A DNA stretch of 64,000 nucleotides from Sphingomonas adhaesiva (GCF_036946125.1 NZ_JAQIJT010000001.1:310001-374000), one strand, 5' to 3'; shown: positions 1 to 8,245, counted from the first letter of the stretch. Numbers and translations are program-made. The notes: generated by a model from the sequence alone, not told the origin.

Positions 1-104
1 CAGGGCACCGCAAACTTCACATGCGATGAAGCCCGGAACCCTGGCCCCCGCAACAAGTCGGGACCGACCTCTGCGAAAGTCGTGGATCGCTCGACAATTT
101 TGCC

Positions 105-194
105 GTTCCCCGGCGAAGGCCGGGGCCCAGTTGGCGTGGCTTATCCGTCTGTTACCACCGTCCCCCAGCTGGGCCCCGGCCTTCGCCGGGGAAC
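105..194. repeat. 90-bp intergenic palindrome
   Basis: Two 26-bp arms are exact inverted copies. The left arm begins GTTCCCCGGCGAAGGCC and the right arm ends GGCCTTCGCCGGGGAAC, with a loop of about 38 bp between them. It lies outside any gene and has the look of a dispersed palindromic repeat such as those in other alphaproteobacteria. No similar copy was seen elsewhere in the window. Confidence 0.8.
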
Positions 195-290
195 AAGGAA
201 CCGAGTTTCGCGGAAGGCTCGAACGCGTCCGGGGTGACGGGCGGACGATGATGCCGAAAGGCTTCGCACAGGCGGCCACCGACGTACGAA

Positions 291-320
291 AGGAGCCGCC
301 GGCGCGTGCCCGCGGCTCCT
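291..320 (-). terminator. Possible weak terminator of rpmG
   Basis: Nine-base arms (AGGAGCCGC and GCGGCTCCT) form a perfect stem about 50 bp downstream of the rpmG stop. On the minus strand it is followed only by TTTCG, so the U-tract is short. This is a plausible but not strong intrinsic terminator. Confidence 0.4.
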
Positions 321-370
321 GTCCGTCCACCCGATCAGGCAGCGCGAGGCGGCATCACGCCGCCCGCCGC

Positions 371-538
371 TTACTTGATCTTGGCTTCCTTGAACGCGAC
401 GTGCTTGCGCACGACGGGATCGTACTTGTTGAAGCTCAGCTTCTCGGTCTTGGTACGCGGGTTCTTCTTCGTCACGTAGAAGAAGCCGGTGTCGGCGGAG
501 CTGACGAGCTTGATCTTGACGGTGGTCGGCTTTGCCAT
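371..538 (-). CDS. rpmG: 50S ribosomal protein L33
   Basis: This 55-residue protein begins MAKPTTVKIKLVSSADTG and contains YVTKKNPRT followed by a KYDPVVRKHV segment, which is the alphaproteobacterial bL33 pattern. It is a small protein of the large ribosomal subunit near the E site. The length matches the family. An in-frame start 26 codons upstream exists, but the family N-terminus is MAKPTT, so the shorter frame is chosen. It lacks the paired CxxC zinc motif, so it is the zinc-independent type. It is transcribed alone, away from the next gene. Confidence 0.96.
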   Translation of the reverse strand: MAKPTTVKIKLVSSADTGFFYVTKKNPRTKTEKLSFNKYDPVVRKHVAFKEAKIK

Positions 539-701
539 GACCAATTCCTGATAGTATGAAACAAAAAAGAGCGGCGAGGGCAGCCCCGCCGCAACAGACG
601 CGGCCGATTGGCGCAAATGCGGCCCCGAGTCAAGCAGCGCGCCCGATTAAGCCCGCCGTAACCGCCGCGTGCGATGCTCTCCACCATAAAGGAGCGGGAA
701 C

Positions 702-1010
702 ATGGGCAGCGACGGACTAAGCGACATCAGGCACGATCTGGCCAACCGCGTGGCCGCGATCGAGTGGCGCGCCGGGCCGGCGCGAATCGCCGATGAGGTC
801 GACCGCATCCGCGCCATCGCGCACCGCCACCGCCTGTTGCCCGCGGTCACCGTCGCGCACCTGCTCGGGTCGGCGCTGGCGCGCGGCGAGCGGGGAGCGC
901 TGATCCACGGCTGGCTGGCGCTGCTGCGCGAGGCGGTGGTGAGCGAGCGGCAGGACCAGGGGGCGTGCGACGCGTTCGCCGCGGCCTGCACGGTCCGATT
1001 CGCCGCCTGA
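702..1010 (+). CDS. Hypothetical alanine-rich protein, 102 aa
   Basis: I do not recognise this family. The protein is soluble in appearance, mostly helical, rich in Ala, Arg and His, with no signal peptide or membrane segment. The start has a good ribosome site (AAAGGAG, about 7 bases upstream), and third positions are strongly G/C, so it looks coding. It ends 13 bp before the GDT1-like membrane protein gene on the same strand, so the two are probably co-transcribed and may act together. No catalytic motif is visible. Confidence 0.75.
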   Translation: MGSDGLSDIRHDLANRVAAIEWRAGPARIADEVDRIRAIAHRHRLLPAVTVAHLLGSALARGERGALIHGWLALLREAVVSERQDQGACDAFAAACTVRFAA

Positions 1011-1023
1011 CGGGGCTACGCCG

Positions 1024-1590
1024 ATGGACGCGCTGATGGCGGCGCTGCTGCTCGGCGCGATCACGCAGGCCGCCGACCGGACGCCGTGGCTGGCGGCGAT
1101 GCTCGCCGATCGCTGGCGCTCGCCTGCCCTCGTGATCGTGGCCGGGGCGGTCGCGCTGGCCGCGAATTATGCGATCGGGACAATCGGCGGCATCGCGGTC
1201 GCCGCGCTGCTGACGCCGGCGGCGCGGCTGCTGCTGCTCGCGCTGGCGCTGGTGCTCGCCGGGCTGGGGACGGGATGGCGCAGCACGCGGCCGGAGGATC
1301 TGGCGGGATGGCGCATCGGCCGCTTCCCCACCGCGCTGGCGGGGCTCTTCATCATGGCGTTCGGCGACCGGATGCAGTTCATCGCGGCGGCGCTGGCGGC
1401 GCGCAGCCCGCTGCCCTGGGCCGCTGCGGTGGGGGCGACGATGGGAGCGCTCGCGGTCGTCGCGGTGGCGGTGACGCTGGGGGAGCGCGGCTGGGCGGCG
1501 CTGCCGCTGCGCGCGATCCGCGTCGCCAACATGGTGCTGCTGACCGGGATCGGCGTGGTGCTGGGGTTGCGCGCCGTCGCGCTGATCTGA
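1024..1590 (+). CDS. TMEM165/GDT1 (UPF0016)-like membrane protein with degenerate motifs
   Basis: This 188-residue protein has about six hydrophobic segments in two halves, as in the GDT1/TMEM165 family of Mn2+/Ca2+ cation/proton antiporters. Family members carry E-x-G-D-[KR]-[TS] once in each half. Here the equivalents are QAADRTPW near residue 16 and AFGDRMQF near residue 114. The Asp and basic residue remain, but both glutamates are gone. Because those acidic residues bind the cation in active members, transport may be altered or lost. The gene follows the 102-aa hypothetical gene closely and precedes dps on the same strand. The family call rests on topology and motif spacing. Confidence 0.7.
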   Translation: MDALMAALLLGAITQAADRTPWLAAMLADRWRSPALVIVAGAVALAANYAIGTIGGIAVAALLTPAARLLLLALALVLAGLGTGWRSTRPEDLAGWRIGRFPTALAGLFIMAFGDRMQFIAAALAARSPLPWAAAVGATMGALAVVAVAVTLGERGWAALPLRAIRVANMVLLTGIGVVLGLRAVALI

Positions 1591-1678
1591 CCGGCCGCTC
1601 ACGGTCGACGACCATCCCGGGCGGAGCGATTCCGCTTCGCCGTCGTTCCGCCACCGACCCCAAATGACGGAGCGACAC

Positions 1679-2176
1679 GTGGCCGACATCAATCCCGCGC
1701 TGGAAACGCCGACCGATCTGGCGCGCAACGACACGAAAACGGTGGCCGAGGCGCTGAACGGCGCGCTGGCGGACTGCTATGCCGTGTATCTGAAGACAAA
1801 GAACTTCCATTGGCACGTCTCCGGCCCGCACTTCCGCGACTATCACCTGCTGCTCGACGATCAGGCGGCGCAGATCCTGGGCGTGACCGACGCCATCGCG
1901 GAGCGCGTACGCAAGACCGGCAACGTCACGCTGCGCTCGATCGGCGACATCTCGCGCCGCCAGTCGATCGTCGACAACGACCGCGACTTCGTCAGCGCGG
2001 CCGACATGCTGGCGGAGCTGCGCGACGACAATCTGAAGCTCGTCGAGCGCTTTCGCGAGGTGAAGGACGCTGCCGAAGAGGCGAAGGACAACGCCACCAG
2101 CGGCATCGTCGACGAATGGACCGATCAGGCCGAGGAACGCGCCTGGTTCCTGTTCGAGGCCAGCCGCAAGGGCTGA
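1679..2176 (+). CDS. dps: Dps-family ferritin-like DNA protection protein
   Basis: Dps proteins form 12-mers that oxidise Fe2+ with hydrogen peroxide, store the iron and often coat DNA in starvation. This 165-residue product has the family core KTKNFHWHVSGPHFRDYH near residues 39-56, followed by DAIAERV near 71, which supply the His, Asp and Glu ligands of the inter-subunit ferroxidase site. I chose the GTG at 1679, where GGAG lies 6 bases upstream and the product starts VADINPALETPTDL like relatives. An ATG at 1664 lacks a ribosome site. The product should be cytosolic. It is followed by a small membrane protein gene and the repair ligase, a stress-defence setting. Confidence 0.93.
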   Translation: MADINPALETPTDLARNDTKTVAEALNGALADCYAVYLKTKNFHWHVSGPHFRDYHLLLDDQAAQILGVTDAIAERVRKTGNVTLRSIGDISRRQSIVDNDRDFVSAADMLAELRDDNLKLVERFREVKDAAEEAKDNATSGIVDEWTDQAEERAWFLFEASRKG

Positions 2177-2197
2177 TGTTGCGGGGGAGGCGCCGTC

Positions 2198-2383
2198 ATG
2201 CTGAAACTTGCCGTGCTGTTCCTCATCGCCGGATTGCTGCTCGGGGCGCTCGGCTTCGGCGGAATCGGCGGCGCGTTTGTCGGGATCGCCAAGATCCTGT
2301 TCTTCGTCGTCGCGGCGCTCTTCGTCATCTTCCTCGTGCTGGGGCTGATGGCGGCCAGGGCGGCGAAGGACGCGATCGACTGA
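2198..2383 (+). CDS. DUF1328-type small membrane protein
   Basis: This 61-residue protein is almost entirely two hydrophobic helices separated by a glycine turn (LGFGGIGGAFVGIAK), and ends in a short charged tail. It matches the DUF1328/YtjA family of small inner-membrane proteins of unknown function. These are often found with stress genes. It sits 21 bp after dps and 7 bp before the DNA ligase, all on one strand, so a dps-DUF1328-ligase transcript is likely. Confidence 0.85.
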   Translation: MLKLAVLFLIAGLLLGALGFGGIGGAFVGIAKILFFVVAALFVIFLVLGLMAARAAKDAID

Positions 2384-2390
2384 CGGGCGG

Positions 2391-3998
2391 ATGCACGCGT
2401 TCGCCGCCCTGCTCGATTCGCTGATCTATACCCGGTCGCGCAATGCCAAGCTGAAGCTGATCGGCGACTATCTGCGCGCCGTGCCCGACCCCGATCGCGG
2501 CTGGGCGATGGCGGCGCTGACCGGGGACCTCGACCTGCCCGGCGTGAAGCCGGCGGTCATCCGCACGCTGATCGAGGCGCGGGTCGATCCGGTCCTGTTC
2601 CGGATGAGCCGTGACTATGTCGGCGATACCGCGGAAACGGTATCGCTGCTGTGGCCGACCCCCGATCCGCCCCCGGTCGACGCCACGCCGCTGAGCGTCG
2701 GTGCGGTGGTCGACCGGCTGATGCATCTGTCGCGCGCCGATGCCCCCGCCGCGCTCGCCGACATGCTCGACCGGATGGATGCCGAGGAGCGGTTCGCGCT
2801 GCTGAAGATGGCGACGGGGGGCCTGCGCGTCGGCGTCTCCGCGCGGCTCGCGAAGCAGGCGCTGGCGGACGCGTTCGGGCTGGACGTCGATGCCGTGGAG
2901 GAGGTATGGCACGGGCTGGAGCCCCCCTACCCCACGCTGTTCGCCTGGGCCGAGGGGACGGGGGCGCAGCCCACCACCGCCGACGTGCCCGTCTTTCGCC
3001 CCTTCATGCTGGCGCATCCGCTGGACGACCTGCGCGTCGATCTCGCCGATTACGTCGCGGAGTGGAAGTGGGACGGCATCCGCGTCCAGATCGTCCATGT
3101 GCCGGGCGACGACGGGGGCGAGACGCGGCTCTACAGCCGCACCGGCGACGACGTGACCCGCGCCTTCCCCGATGTCGCCGGTGCCTTTTCGACCCCCGGC
3201 GTGGTCGATGGCGAGCTGATGGTGAAGGGCGATTTCCAGGGCGGTGCGCTGGAGAGCGGAGGCGGGGCGGCGAGCTTCAACGCGCTGCAACAGCGGCTGG
3301 GGCGCAAGGTCGTGTCGGCCAGGATGCTGGCGGAGTCGCCCGCCTTCGTCCGGCTGTACGACATCCTGTTCGACGGGACGGAGGATCTGCGCGCGCTGCC
3401 GTGGAGCGAGCGGCGCACCCGGCTGGAGGCGTTCGCCGCGCGGCTCGACGCCGACCGCTTCGACCTGTCGCAGGTGATCGAGGCGGCGGATTTCACCGCG
3501 CTGGAGGGCATCCGCGCCGGCGCGCGCGATGCCGCGATCGAGGGGATGATGCTCAAGCGGCGCGACAGCCCCTATGTCGCGGGGCGGCGCACGGGACTGT
3601 GGTACAAATGGAAGCGCGATCCGCTGACCGCCGATTGCGTGATGATGTATGCGCAGCGCGGCAACGGCCGCCGATCCAGCTGGTACAGCGACTATACCTT
3701 CGGCTGCTGGACGCCCGACGGCGAGCTGCTGCCGGTGGGCAAGGCCTATCAGGGCATCACCGATCAGGAGATCGCGCAGCTCGACCGTTTCGTGCGCCAG
3801 CACACGCTGAACCGCTTCGGCCCGGTCCGCGAGGTCGAGAAGACGCTGGTGCTGGAGATCGCGTTCGATTCGATCCACGAATCGAAACGGCACAAGTCCG
3901 GCGTCGCGATGCGCTTCCCCCGCATCGCGCGCATCCGCACCGACAAGCCCGCGGAGGAGGCCGATACGCTGGAGGCGCTGCGCCGCCTGGTGACGTAG
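2391..3998 (+). CDS. Cisplatin damage response ATP-dependent DNA ligase
   Basis: ATP-dependent DNA ligase of the bacterial ligase-associated repair system, which seals nicks after an enzyme-AMP intermediate. The 535-residue protein has a helical N-terminal DNA-binding domain (about 1-200), the adenylation domain with motif I EWKWDG whose Lys226 should take the AMP, later motifs VVDGELM and GMMLKRRDSPY, and a C-terminal OB domain with WYKWKRDP. Length and order fit the TIGR04120-type family. Bacteria use NAD-dependent LigA for replication, so this is an accessory repair enzyme. Its usual partners are encoded at 43.0, 44.6 and 55.8 kb here rather than next to it. Confidence 0.95.
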   Translation: MHAFAALLDSLIYTRSRNAKLKLIGDYLRAVPDPDRGWAMAALTGDLDLPGVKPAVIRTLIEARVDPVLFRMSRDYVGDTAETVSLLWPTPDPPPVDATPLSVGAVVDRLMHLSRADAPAALADMLDRMDAEERFALLKMATGGLRVGVSARLAKQALADAFGLDVDAVEEVWHGLEPPYPTLFAWAEGTGAQPTTADVPVFRPFMLAHPLDDLRVDLADYVAEWKWDGIRVQIVHVPGDDGGETRLYSRTGDDVTRAFPDVAGAFSTPGVVDGELMVKGDFQGGALESGGGAASFNALQQRLGRKVVSARMLAESPAFVRLYDILFDGTEDLRALPWSERRTRLEAFAARLDADRFDLSQVIEAADFTALEGIRAGARDAAIEGMMLKRRDSPYVAGRRTGLWYKWKRDPLTADCVMMYAQRGNGRRSSWYSDYTFGCWTPDGELLPVGKAYQGITDQEIAQLDRFVRQHTLNRFGPVREVEKTLVLEIAFDSIHESKRHKSGVAMRFPRIARIRTDKPAEEADTLEALRRLVT

Positions 3999-4006
3999 CC
4001 CACACC

Positions 4007-4035
4007 CGTCATCCCGGGCATGACCCGGGGTGACG
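4007..4035. repeat. REP-like short palindrome (GTCAYCCCGGG family)
   Basis: The sequence reads CGTCATCCCGGGC then ATGACCCGGGGTGACG and can form a stem of about 13 bp. Near-identical copies occur at 14731 and 40873, and related ones at 8174 and 49499. It lies between the ligase stop and the transporter gene. Confidence 0.85.
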
Positions 4036-4064
4036 AAGAGAAGACAGCGGCGCATACCGCCGCC

Positions 4065-4898
4065 ATGCCCGCCTATACCCTGGCCGCCGCGATGATGATC
4101 GCCTCCGGTTCGATCCACGCGGTCGTCAACGCCATCGTGAAGGGCGGGCGTGACAAGATGGCGGCCCGCGCCTTCACCGATGCCGCGGCGGCGATCATCC
4201 TGCTGCCCGCGATCCTGATCGTGCCGCTGCCGCACGGCGCCTGGGGCTGGCTGGCGGCGAGTGCGCTGGGCCATGCGATCTATCTCTATGCGCTGATCCG
4301 CGCCTATCAGGTGGCGGATTTCACCGCCGCCTATCCGGTGCTGCGCGGCACCGCCCCCGTCGTCACCGCGCTGGCGACGATCGGCTGGCTGGGCGAGCCG
4401 GCGACGGTGGCGCAGGTGGCCGGCATCGCGCTGATCGCGGGGGCGATGCTGACCCTGACGGTCGGGCGGCATATCGGCCGCGCGGCGCTCGGCTGGTCGC
4501 TGCTGACCGGGGTGACGATCGCGGCCTATACCGTGATCGACGCGCGCGGCGTCCGCGCCGCGCCGACGCCGACGAGCTACATCGTCTGGCTCTTCGTCCT
4601 GATGGGCGGGGTGGTGCTGGTCATGTTCGGCACCGCGTCGAAGGGTGCGATCTTCGCGCAGGTCCGCCGTGGCTGGCGCCCCGGTGCGATCGCGGGGGCG
4701 CTGTCGATCGTCACCTACGGGCTGGCGCTGTCCGCGCTGGCGCTCGGCCCCACCGCGCCGCTGGCGGCCCTGCGCGAGACGGGAATGGTCACCGCGCTGC
4801 TCATCGGCATCTTCGCGCTGGGGGAGCGGGTGACGGGACGCCGCGCGCTCGCGGTATTGGGAATATTGGCGGGCGCGGCGCTGATCGTCGCCCGCTAG
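4065..4898 (+). CDS. DMT-superfamily (EamA-like) membrane transporter
   Basis: The 277-residue product has ten hydrophobic helices arranged as two repeats, the second ending in LRETGMVTALLIGIFALGE, which is typical of EamA/drug-metabolite transporters in the inner membrane. The substrate cannot be read from the sequence. I start at the ATG giving MPAYTLAAAMM. An upstream ATG at 4020 lies inside a dispersed palindrome and would add a charged tail not expected in the family. It converges with the next gene, whose stop overlaps its end. Confidence 0.85.
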   Translation: MPAYTLAAAMMIASGSIHAVVNAIVKGGRDKMAARAFTDAAAAIILLPAILIVPLPHGAWGWLAASALGHAIYLYALIRAYQVADFTAAYPVLRGTAPVVTALATIGWLGEPATVAQVAGIALIAGAMLTLTVGRHIGRAALGWSLLTGVTIAAYTVIDARGVRAAPTPTSYIVWLFVLMGGVVLVMFGTASKGAIFAQVRRGWRPGAIAGALSIVTYGLALSALALGPTAPLAALRETGMVTALLIGIFALGERVTGRRALAVLGILAGAALIVAR

Positions 4899-5239
4899 GC
4901 CGCCATCGCCTGACCCAGCCGCCGCACGTCCAGCGCGGTGACGCCGACCAGCGTCAGGTCGCCCAGCCGGCGGTCGCCCGTCTCCACCACGATCCCCTCT
5001 GCGGTCTGGCGCAGCATCGGCCACGTCACCTCGCGCCCGCTCACCCGCGTGCCGCGCACCCGCACGACCGCCACGCGGCGATCCGCGGTCACCGCCAGCG
5101 CGGTGCGCCCGTCCTCGGCCGTGACCGCATCGATCGCGGGAAACCCGGGCAGCGCGACGCCGATCGCCTCCAGCGCCTCCTCGGGCGCGCGCATCATGCG
5201 GTCGGTGCCGCCCAGCCCCAACAATGCCGCGAGCGTCAT
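4895..5239 (-). CDS. Hypothetical protein, 114 aa
   Basis: I do not recognise a family. The 114 residues start MTLAALLGLGGTDRMM and continue as mixed strands and helices with no signal peptide or metal motif. The start ATG overlaps the stop of the upstream phosphatase-like gene (ATGA), which supports both the start and co-translation. Its 3' end overlaps the stop of the convergent transporter gene by a few bases. A role linked to the upstream gene is inferred only from this coupling. Confidence 0.7.
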   Translation of the reverse strand: MTLAALLGLGGTDRMMRAPEEALEAIGVALPGFPAIDAVTAEDGRTALAVTADRRVAVVRVRGTRVSGREVTWPMLRQTAEGIVVETGDRRLGDLTLVGVTALDVRRLGQAMAA

Positions 5240-5664
5240 GCCTGCTGCGACACCGCATCCATCAGCGGGCGCAGCCCGGCGATATCGTAGCCCGCGCCCG
5301 CCGCCTTCGCGGTCAGCACATCCGCATCCTCGCCCAGCCCCGCGCCCGCCAGCGCCCACAGGTTGCACGACCGCGTACCCGAGCGGCAATAGGCCAGCAC
5401 CGGGCCGCCCGCCGCATCGAGCGCGCCGATCATCGCCTGCACCTGCGCGAAGCTGAACCCGGCCTGCGTGACGGGGATCGCGGTATAGGTCAGCCCCGCC
5501 GCCTCCGCTGCCGCCCGAATGGCGGCGCCGCTCGGCTGGCCCGCCTCCTCGCCATCGGGACGGTTGTTGACGATCGCGACATAGCCGGCCGCGGCGATAG
5601 CGGGGACGTCCTCTGGCCGGATCTGCGGCGCGACGGCGATCTTCTCGTCGATGGGGCGAAGCAT
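5236..5664 (-). CDS. TIGR01244/DUF442-type phosphatase-like protein
   Basis: The 142-residue protein has a central PVLAYCRSGTRSCNLWAL segment, the Cys-based P-loop typical of the TIGR01244/DUF442 family. This family is related to dual-specificity phosphatases and also occurs as the N-terminal domain of Blh-type persulfide dioxygenase fusions. The N-terminal MLRPIDEKIAVAPQIRPEDV also fits. The thiol of the CRSGTRS loop would be the catalytic residue. The true substrate (phosphate ester or sulfur species) is not established for this stand-alone form. It is cytosolic and translationally coupled to the following 114-aa gene. Confidence 0.85.
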   Translation of the reverse strand: MLRPIDEKIAVAPQIRPEDVPAIAAAGYVAIVNNRPDGEEAGQPSGAAIRAAAEAAGLTYTAIPVTQAGFSFAQVQAMIGALDAAGGPVLAYCRSGTRSCNLWALAGAGLGEDADVLTAKAAGAGYDIAGLRPLMDAVSQQA

Positions 5665-5690
5665 AAGCGGACCCTAGCGCGTACCGATCG

Positions 5691-7466
5691 TCATGACGAG
5701 TGGTCCGCGATCACTTTCAGGAACGCCGCCCCGTAGGCATCCAGCTTGCGCTGCCCGATCCCCGAAATCCGCCCCAAGGCGCTCGCGGACGCGGGCCGCA
5801 GCGCCGCCATCTCGCGCAGCGCGGAATCGTGGAAGATGACATAGGGCGGCACCCCCGCCTCCTTCGCCAGGTCGCGGCGGCACGCGCGCAGCGCCTCGAA
5901 CAGCGGATCGTCGACCGGGTTGGCGGTCTGCGCCCCCGCCCCCTTGCGCCGCCGCTCGCGCGCGGGCGGCTCGATCAGCGGCAGCGTCGCCTCGCCCTTC
6001 AGCAGCGCGCGGGCCGCCGGGCCGAACTCCAGCCCGCCGTGCGGATTGGTGCGCAGCGCGTCCTTCAGCAGCAGCGCGCGCCCGACCGGCTTCAGCAGCC
6101 GCAGCTCCTCGCCCTCGACGATGTTCCACACCGTCAGTTGCTCGTGCCCGTTCATCAGGCTGCGCTCGGTCGACTGGCCGGTCAGCACCTGCTCGATATA
6201 GCCCGCGCCGAACATCTGCCCGGTGCGAAAGACGGCGGAGAGATATTTGCGCGCCACCTGCGTCGCGTCGATCGCGGCGGGCGGGTTCAGGCAATTGTCG
6301 CAATTGCCGCACGTCTCGGGCGGGTCCTCGCCGAAGTGCCGCAACAGGACCCTGCGGCGGCACCCCGCGGTTTCCACCAGCGCGGCAAGCGCGGTCAGCC
6401 GCTGGCGCTCGCCCGGCTGGCGCGCGGGCTCCACCTCGCCGATGCGCTGGCGCGCGCGCGCGAAATCGTCCGCGCCCCAGAACAGATGCGCCACGGCCGG
6501 ATCGCCGTCGCGCCCGGCGCGCCCGGTTTCCTGATAATAGGCCTCGATCGACTTCGGCAGCCCGGCGTGCGCCACGAAGCGGACGTCGGGCTTGTCGATC
6601 CCCATCCCGAACGCCACCGTGGCGCAGATCACCATGTCCTCTGACGCGACGAAGTCGCGCTGGTTGCGCGCGCGCACGCTCGCGTCCAGTCCGGCATGAT
6701 AGGCGCGCACCGGCCGTCCGGTGCTGCGCCCCAGCGTCTCCGCCATCTTCTCGGTCCCCGCGCGAGAGGGGACGTAGACGATGCCGGGCCCCGGCGTGCG
6801 CGCGATCAGGTCGGCGATCTGGCGCGCCGTCTGGTCGCGCGGCTGGATGGCGTAGCGGATGTTGGGGCGGTCGAACCCCGCGACGATCATTCCCTCTTCG
6901 GGGATGCCCAGCTGCTCCAGCACGTCGCGCCGGGTATGGTCGTCCGCGGTCGCGGTCAGCGCCAGCCGCGGCACCTGCGGGAAGGCGTCCAGCAACGGGC
7001 GCAGCAGGCGGTAGTCGGGGCGGAAGTCGTGCCCCCATTCGCTGACGCAATGCGCCTCGTCGATCGCGAACAGCGCGATGCGCCCACGCTCCAGCAGGTC
7101 GCGGAAATCGGCGGTCGAGGCACGCTCCGGCGCGATGTAGAGCAGGTCCAGCTCGCCATCCAGGAACCGGCCGCGCGTCTCCGCCCTGTTCTCGTCCACG
7201 CTGGTCAGCGTCGCCGCCCGCAGCCCCACCGCGGTCGCGGCGCGCAGCTGGTCGTGCATCAGCGCGATCAGCGGGCTGACGACGACGCACGTCCCCTCCA
7301 GCATGGCGGAGGGCAGCTGATAGCAGAGCGACTTGCCCGCGCCGGTCGGCATGACCGCCAGCGTCCGCTGCCCGGCGAGCACGCGCGTGACGACATCCTC
7401 CTGCACGCCGCGGAAGGCGGGAAAACCGAAGATGCGGTGGAGTGTTGCGACCGGGTCGGCGACCAT
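5691..7466 (-). CDS. recQ: ATP-dependent DNA helicase RecQ
   Basis: RecQ is a 3'-5' DNA helicase that processes stalled forks and recombination intermediates. The 591-residue protein has Walker A PTGAGKSLCYQLPS near residue 42, the DEAH box in FAIDEAHCVSEWGHDFRPDY, helicase motif VI in QETGRAGRDGDP, a four-cysteine zinc domain (CRRRVLLRHF then CGNCDNC), a winged helix, and a C-terminal HRDC domain ending near KVIADHSS. All standard parts are intact and the length is normal. It reads opposite to the small lipoprotein gene that follows. Confidence 0.97.
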   Translation of the reverse strand: MVADPVATLHRIFGFPAFRGVQEDVVTRVLAGQRTLAVMPTGAGKSLCYQLPSAMLEGTCVVVSPLIALMHDQLRAATAVGLRAATLTSVDENRAETRGRFLDGELDLLYIAPERASTADFRDLLERGRIALFAIDEAHCVSEWGHDFRPDYRLLRPLLDAFPQVPRLALTATADDHTRRDVLEQLGIPEEGMIVAGFDRPNIRYAIQPRDQTARQIADLIARTPGPGIVYVPSRAGTEKMAETLGRSTGRPVRAYHAGLDASVRARNQRDFVASEDMVICATVAFGMGIDKPDVRFVAHAGLPKSIEAYYQETGRAGRDGDPAVAHLFWGADDFARARQRIGEVEPARQPGERQRLTALAALVETAGCRRRVLLRHFGEDPPETCGNCDNCLNPPAAIDATQVARKYLSAVFRTGQMFGAGYIEQVLTGQSTERSLMNGHEQLTVWNIVEGEELRLLKPVGRALLLKDALRTNPHGGLEFGPAARALLKGEATLPLIEPPARERRRKGAGAQTANPVDDPLFEALRACRRDLAKEAGVPPYVIFHDSALREMAALRPASASALGRISGIGQRKLDAYGAAFLKVIADHSS

Positions 7467-7537
7467 CGCGGCTCATCTAGGGCGCGGGATCGCCGGTGGC
7501 AACGGAACGCACGGGCCGTTTCGGGCGTAGAACGACG

Positions 7538-7717
7538 ATGATCCCCGCCCCCCGCCGCAACCTAGCGCTCTTCACCTTCGGCGCCGCGATCCTGTCCGGC
7601 TGCGGCCGCGAGGAGGACCTCCGCAAGACCGGCGTCAACACGACCGCCCCGCATCAGGTCTCCCCCGTGGCCAAGGGCGTCGACGCGCCACCGGCGGCCG
7701 ATCCGGTCGCGCCGTGA
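7538..7717 (+). CDS. Small predicted lipoprotein, 59 aa
   Basis: The product starts MIPAPRRNLALFTFGAAIL and has a lipobox ending SGC at residues 20-22, so it should be lipidated at that Cys and anchored in a membrane facing the periplasm. The remaining roughly 37 residues are polar and proline-rich with no known domain. The ATG at 7538 is preferred to an upstream start because it gives a proper lipoprotein signal. Its TGA overlaps the GTG start of the next gene (GTGA). Confidence 0.7.
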   Translation: MIPAPRRNLALFTFGAAILSGCGREEDLRKTGVNTTAPHQVSPVAKGVDAPPAADPVAP

Positions 7718-7992
7718 GCGTCGAGCGCGTACGCGACAACCGCTCCGAGCAGGAGTTCGTGCTGGAGGTCGACGGGCATCGCGCGGTCGCCGCCTATCAG
7801 CGCGAGGGCGACACGATCGTCTTCACCCACACCGTCGTCCCGCCCGAGATCGAGGGGCGCGGCGTCGGCAGCCGCCTGATCCGCGGCGCACTCGACGCGG
7901 TGCGCGACCGCGGGCTGAAGGTGGTGCCGCAATGCACCTTCGTCCGCGCGTATATCGAGAAGCACCCGGAGACGCGCGACCTGCTGGCGTAG
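7714..7992 (+). CDS. GNAT-like N-acetyltransferase (YidJ/DUF-type short form)
   Basis: At 92 residues this is a short member of the Gcn5-related acetyltransferase fold. It has the acetyl-CoA loop pattern VVPPEIEGRGVGSRLIRGAL near residues 42-61 and the family's C-terminal CTFVRAYIEKHPE segment. The substrate is unknown. The GTG start overlaps the stop of the preceding lipoprotein gene by 4 bases, so translation is probably coupled. It is followed by a cluster of palindromic repeats. Confidence 0.88.
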   Translation: MSVERVRDNRSEQEFVLEVDGHRAVAAYQREGDTIVFTHTVVPPEIEGRGVGSRLIRGALDAVRDRGLKVVPQCTFVRAYIEKHPETRDLLA

Positions 7993-8037
7993 GTCGTCAC
8001 CCCGGCCTCGAGCGGGACCTTTGCGGCCATCTCCACC

Positions 8038-8125
8038 GTGCTCCTGCGCAGGCAGGAGCCCAGTGTTGCCGATCCCATAAGACGTCGTTCTGCCTGTCTC
8101 CGTGCTCCTGCCTGCGCAGGAGCAC
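8038..8125. repeat. 88-bp palindromic intergenic repeat, copy 1
   Basis: The element begins GTGCTCCTGCGCAGGCAGGA and ends in TCCTGCCTGCGCAGGAGCAC, its inverted counterpart, around a core with CCCATAAGACGTCG and TCTGCCTG. A second diverged copy lies at 35259-35347 with the same order of blocks. It sits between a GNAT gene and the convergent peptidase gene. Confidence 0.85.
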
Positions 8126-8173
8126 GGCCGGTACGCGGCGCCGTTCCAGCCGTCTGGCGAAGCTACCGCCTCG

Positions 8174-8240
8174 ACCCGGGGTCCCGCTTTATCCCAGCGT
8201 GTCAGAAGAAGCGGGACCCCGGATCAAGTCCGGGGTGACG
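8174..8240. repeat. REP-like palindrome with longer arms
   Basis: Inverted arms CCCGGGGTCCCGCTT and AAGCGGGACCCCGG flank a short loop, and the right end continues into AAGTCCGGGGTGACG, the tail of the short REP-like family seen at 4007, 14731 and 40873. It lies just beyond the stop of the convergent M3 peptidase gene and could also fold in its transcript. Confidence 0.75.
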
Positions 8241-8245
8241 AAGGA

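Larger units (their letters stand above)
1..370. other. Intergenic stretch without a supported gene
   Basis: I find no credible protein gene between the left edge and rpmG. Open frames here have no recognisable family and run through a long palindrome. The stretch holds that palindrome (105-194) and a weak hairpin that could end rpmG transcription (291-320). Confidence 0.6.

Noticed and set aside
26..559. An open frame over the left edge as a gene
   Set aside because: It runs through a perfect palindrome and antisense to rpmG, and has no family resemblance.
2325..5258. A 977-codon minus-strand open frame opposite the DNA ligase
   Set aside because: It is antisense to a ligase with all family motifs, is rich in Arg, Gly and His, and shows no domain. 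It arises from GC bias at third positions.
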